NCBI RefSeq assembly: GCF_900095825.1
Contig: NZ_LT608315.1
Location: 1,786,311-1,850,310, forward strand
Source: Acidaminococcus massiliensis
GTDB taxonomy: Bacteria > Bacillota > Negativicutes > Acidaminococcales > Acidaminococcaceae
Direction of reading: 5' to 3'
Length of the DNA: 64,000 nt
A program made the translations under genes and the position numbers. The notes below the pieces were generated by a model that searched no databases, was not told where the DNA came from, and saw only the letters and a list, made by a program, of their open reading frames with translations. Position 1 is the stretch's first letter, and every line of letters starts with the position of its first letter. This document shows positions 62,978-64,000 of this stretch, piece by piece.

Positions 62978-62986
62978 TGCTATAAT
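62978..62986 (+). promoter_or_regulatory. argC extended -10 promoter
   Basis: TGC followed by TATAAT (62981-62986); no good -35. It is the only promoter-like sequence between the upstream terminator and argC. Confidence 0.5.
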
Positions 62987-63035
62987 GGTCCTACTTCTAA
63001 TTTTACAAAGTACCTGAGAATGAGGGGTGGTCATG

Positions 63036-63959
63036 ATGTTTAAAGTGTTTATCGATGGCGGTGAAGGGACGACGGGGCTGCGGCTGGCCCAGCGCCTGAA
63101 GCAGCGGGAGGATATCGAACTGCTGTCCATCAGCAGCGACCTGCGGAAGAACCTGGACGCCCGGCTGGAAAAGATCGACCAGGCCGATGTGGCTTTCCTG
63201 TGCCTGCCGGATGCAGCTTCTCGGGAAGTGGCTGAAGCTGCCAAAGACTGCGAAACCAAGATCATCGACACCTCTACAGCTTTCCGCTGCGACCCGGGCT
63301 GGGCTTACGGGTTCCCAGAACTGGGCCCCAGCTATTTCCATGCCATCCAGGAAAGCAGCCGGATCGCCAATCCGGGCTGCCATGCCACCGGCTCCATTGC
63401 CGTCCTGGCTCCCTTGGTGAAGGCCCAGCTGATCCCGGCAGACGGGCTCTATACCCTGACTTCCCTGACCGGATATTCCGGCGGGGGCAAGAAGATGATC
63501 GCTTCTTATGAAAATCTCCATGATCAGGAACTGGATGCGCCCCGGATCTATGCCTTGGGCCAGCAGCACAAACATCTGCCGGAAATCTTGAAATATGCTG
63601 GGCTGGAACAGGCACCGATCTTCCTGCCCATCGTGGCGCCCTATTATGCCGGGATGCTGGTGACGGCGGGCTTCCGGATGCCGGCAGATCTGAGCCTGGC
63701 CGCCATCCGGAAACTGTATGCGGACTTTTTCAAGGATCAGGCTTTCATCACCGTGGTCCAATCGGAGGAAATGCCCAAGATGTTGGGGTCCAATACCCTG
63801 GCCGGGAAAGATTCCCTGCGGATCTTCATCTGCGGCAACGAGGAACGGTTCACCGTCTCCGCCCAGTTCGACAACTTGGGCAAAGGAGCCAGCGGCGCGG
63901 CCATCGAAAACATGAATATCGCCATGGGTCTGGACCCGGCAACGGGACTGGAACTGTGA
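63036..63959 (+). CDS. argC: N-acetyl-gamma-glutamyl-phosphate reductase ArgC (type 2)
   Basis: NADPH-dependent third step of arginine synthesis, 307 residues, the short type-2 form. FKVFIDGGEGTTGLRLAQRL at the N-terminus is characteristic, with the glycine-rich nucleotide site GGEGTTG. The catalytic cysteine is Cys115 in IANPGCHATGS, and YSGGGKKMIASYE and HKHLPEI follow. Start 63036 is 8 bases after GAGGGG; ATG 63033 and GTG 63027 are in frame. It stands alone before a strong terminator; no other arg gene is in the window. Confidence 0.94.
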   Translation: MFKVFIDGGEGTTGLRLAQRLKQREDIELLSISSDLRKNLDARLEKIDQADVAFLCLPDAASREVAEAAKDCETKIIDTSTAFRCDPGWAYGFPELGPSYFHAIQESSRIANPGCHATGSIAVLAPLVKAQLIPADGLYTLTSLTGYSGGGKKMIASYENLHDQELDAPRIYALGQQHKHLPEILKYAGLEQAPIFLPIVAPYYAGMLVTAGFRMPADLSLAAIRKLYADFFKDQAFITVVQSEEMPKMLGSNTLAGKDSLRIFICGNEERFTVSAQFDNLGKGASGAAIENMNIAMGLDPATGLEL

Positions 63960-63963
63960 GGAG

Positions 63964-64000
63964 AGGGGGTGTTGCACGCAACGTGCAACACCCTTTTTTT
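63964..64000 (+). terminator. terminator of argC
   Basis: Perfect stem GGGTGTTGCACG (63967-63978) / CGTGCAACACCC (63982-63993) with loop CAA and seven T. Shares the TGTTGCA core with the terminators at 19093 and 19821. Confidence 0.92.

Overview
The window looks like chromosome from a diderm Firmicute of the class Negativicutes, most likely Acidaminococcus or a close relative. The inference rests on four things seen together: strong Firmicute-type ribosome binding sites (AAGGAGG), a Firmicute-style L-box and lexA/NrdR/Fur-like sites, an outer-membrane trimeric autotransporter with an ESPR signal sequence, and a sodium/glutamate symporter as expected of an amino-acid fermenter. Reverse-type rubrerythrin, an anaerobic ribonucleotide reductase and FeoAB fit a strict anaerobe. 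No tRNA, rRNA, CRISPR array or complete IS element was seen.

Layout. 1-3909 (minus): a four-gene operon with a TIM-barrel isomerase-like protein, a substrate-binding lipoprotein, a fused double permease and an ABC ATPase cut by the window edge. 3910-4338: a regulated leader. 4339-19086: a single 4915-residue YadA-like adhesin gene. 19265-20706: rubrerythrin and a TetR regulator. 20731-22955 (minus): crcB, an RluA-type pseudouridine synthase and fba. 23100-33714: rnhA, then the housekeeping run miaB-mutS-mutL-SAM methyltransferase-miaA-hfq-xer recombinase-htpX, in which htpX carries an apparent frameshift in a run of six G. 34081-38780: gltS, then nrdG and nrdD; nrdD ends in a fused redoxin domain and is preceded by two NrdR-like boxes 32 bp apart. 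38865-40032 (minus): a methyltransferase and a PAP2 phosphatase. 40222-43161: a MATE transporter, then a probable TPP riboswitch driving thiW-thiM. 43268-45309: a Y-family polymerase with a LexA-like site, followed by a YolD-like/PC4-like in-frame fusion. 45452-52458: secreted and membrane proteins of mostly unknown role, pepC, a ThiE/TenI-like protein and dut. 52488-56799: a lysine riboswitch and dapB-asd-lysC-dapA. 57151-58056: an Rpn-family nuclease. 58268-62888: feoAB behind a Fur-like promoter, then a stand-alone HMA metallochaperone and a metal P-type ATPase. 63036-63959: argC.

How the parts fit. Metal handling recurs: a Fur-like palindrome sits on the adhesin promoter, a second on the feoAB promoter, and a separate metal-export pair follows. 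DNA maintenance is also prominent: mismatch repair, Xer recombinase, Y-family polymerase, ssDNA-binding protein, dUTPase, RNase HI and class III ribonucleotide reductase. The most interesting signals are the NrdD-redoxin fusion, the YolD-YdbC fusion whose linker is promoter DNA, a promoter element (ATGACGG twice, exactly 21 bp apart) shared by that ssDNA-binding gene and the Rpn nuclease 12 kb away, and the giant adhesin with a coiled coil after its membrane anchor. All assignments come from reading the sequence; no database search was run.
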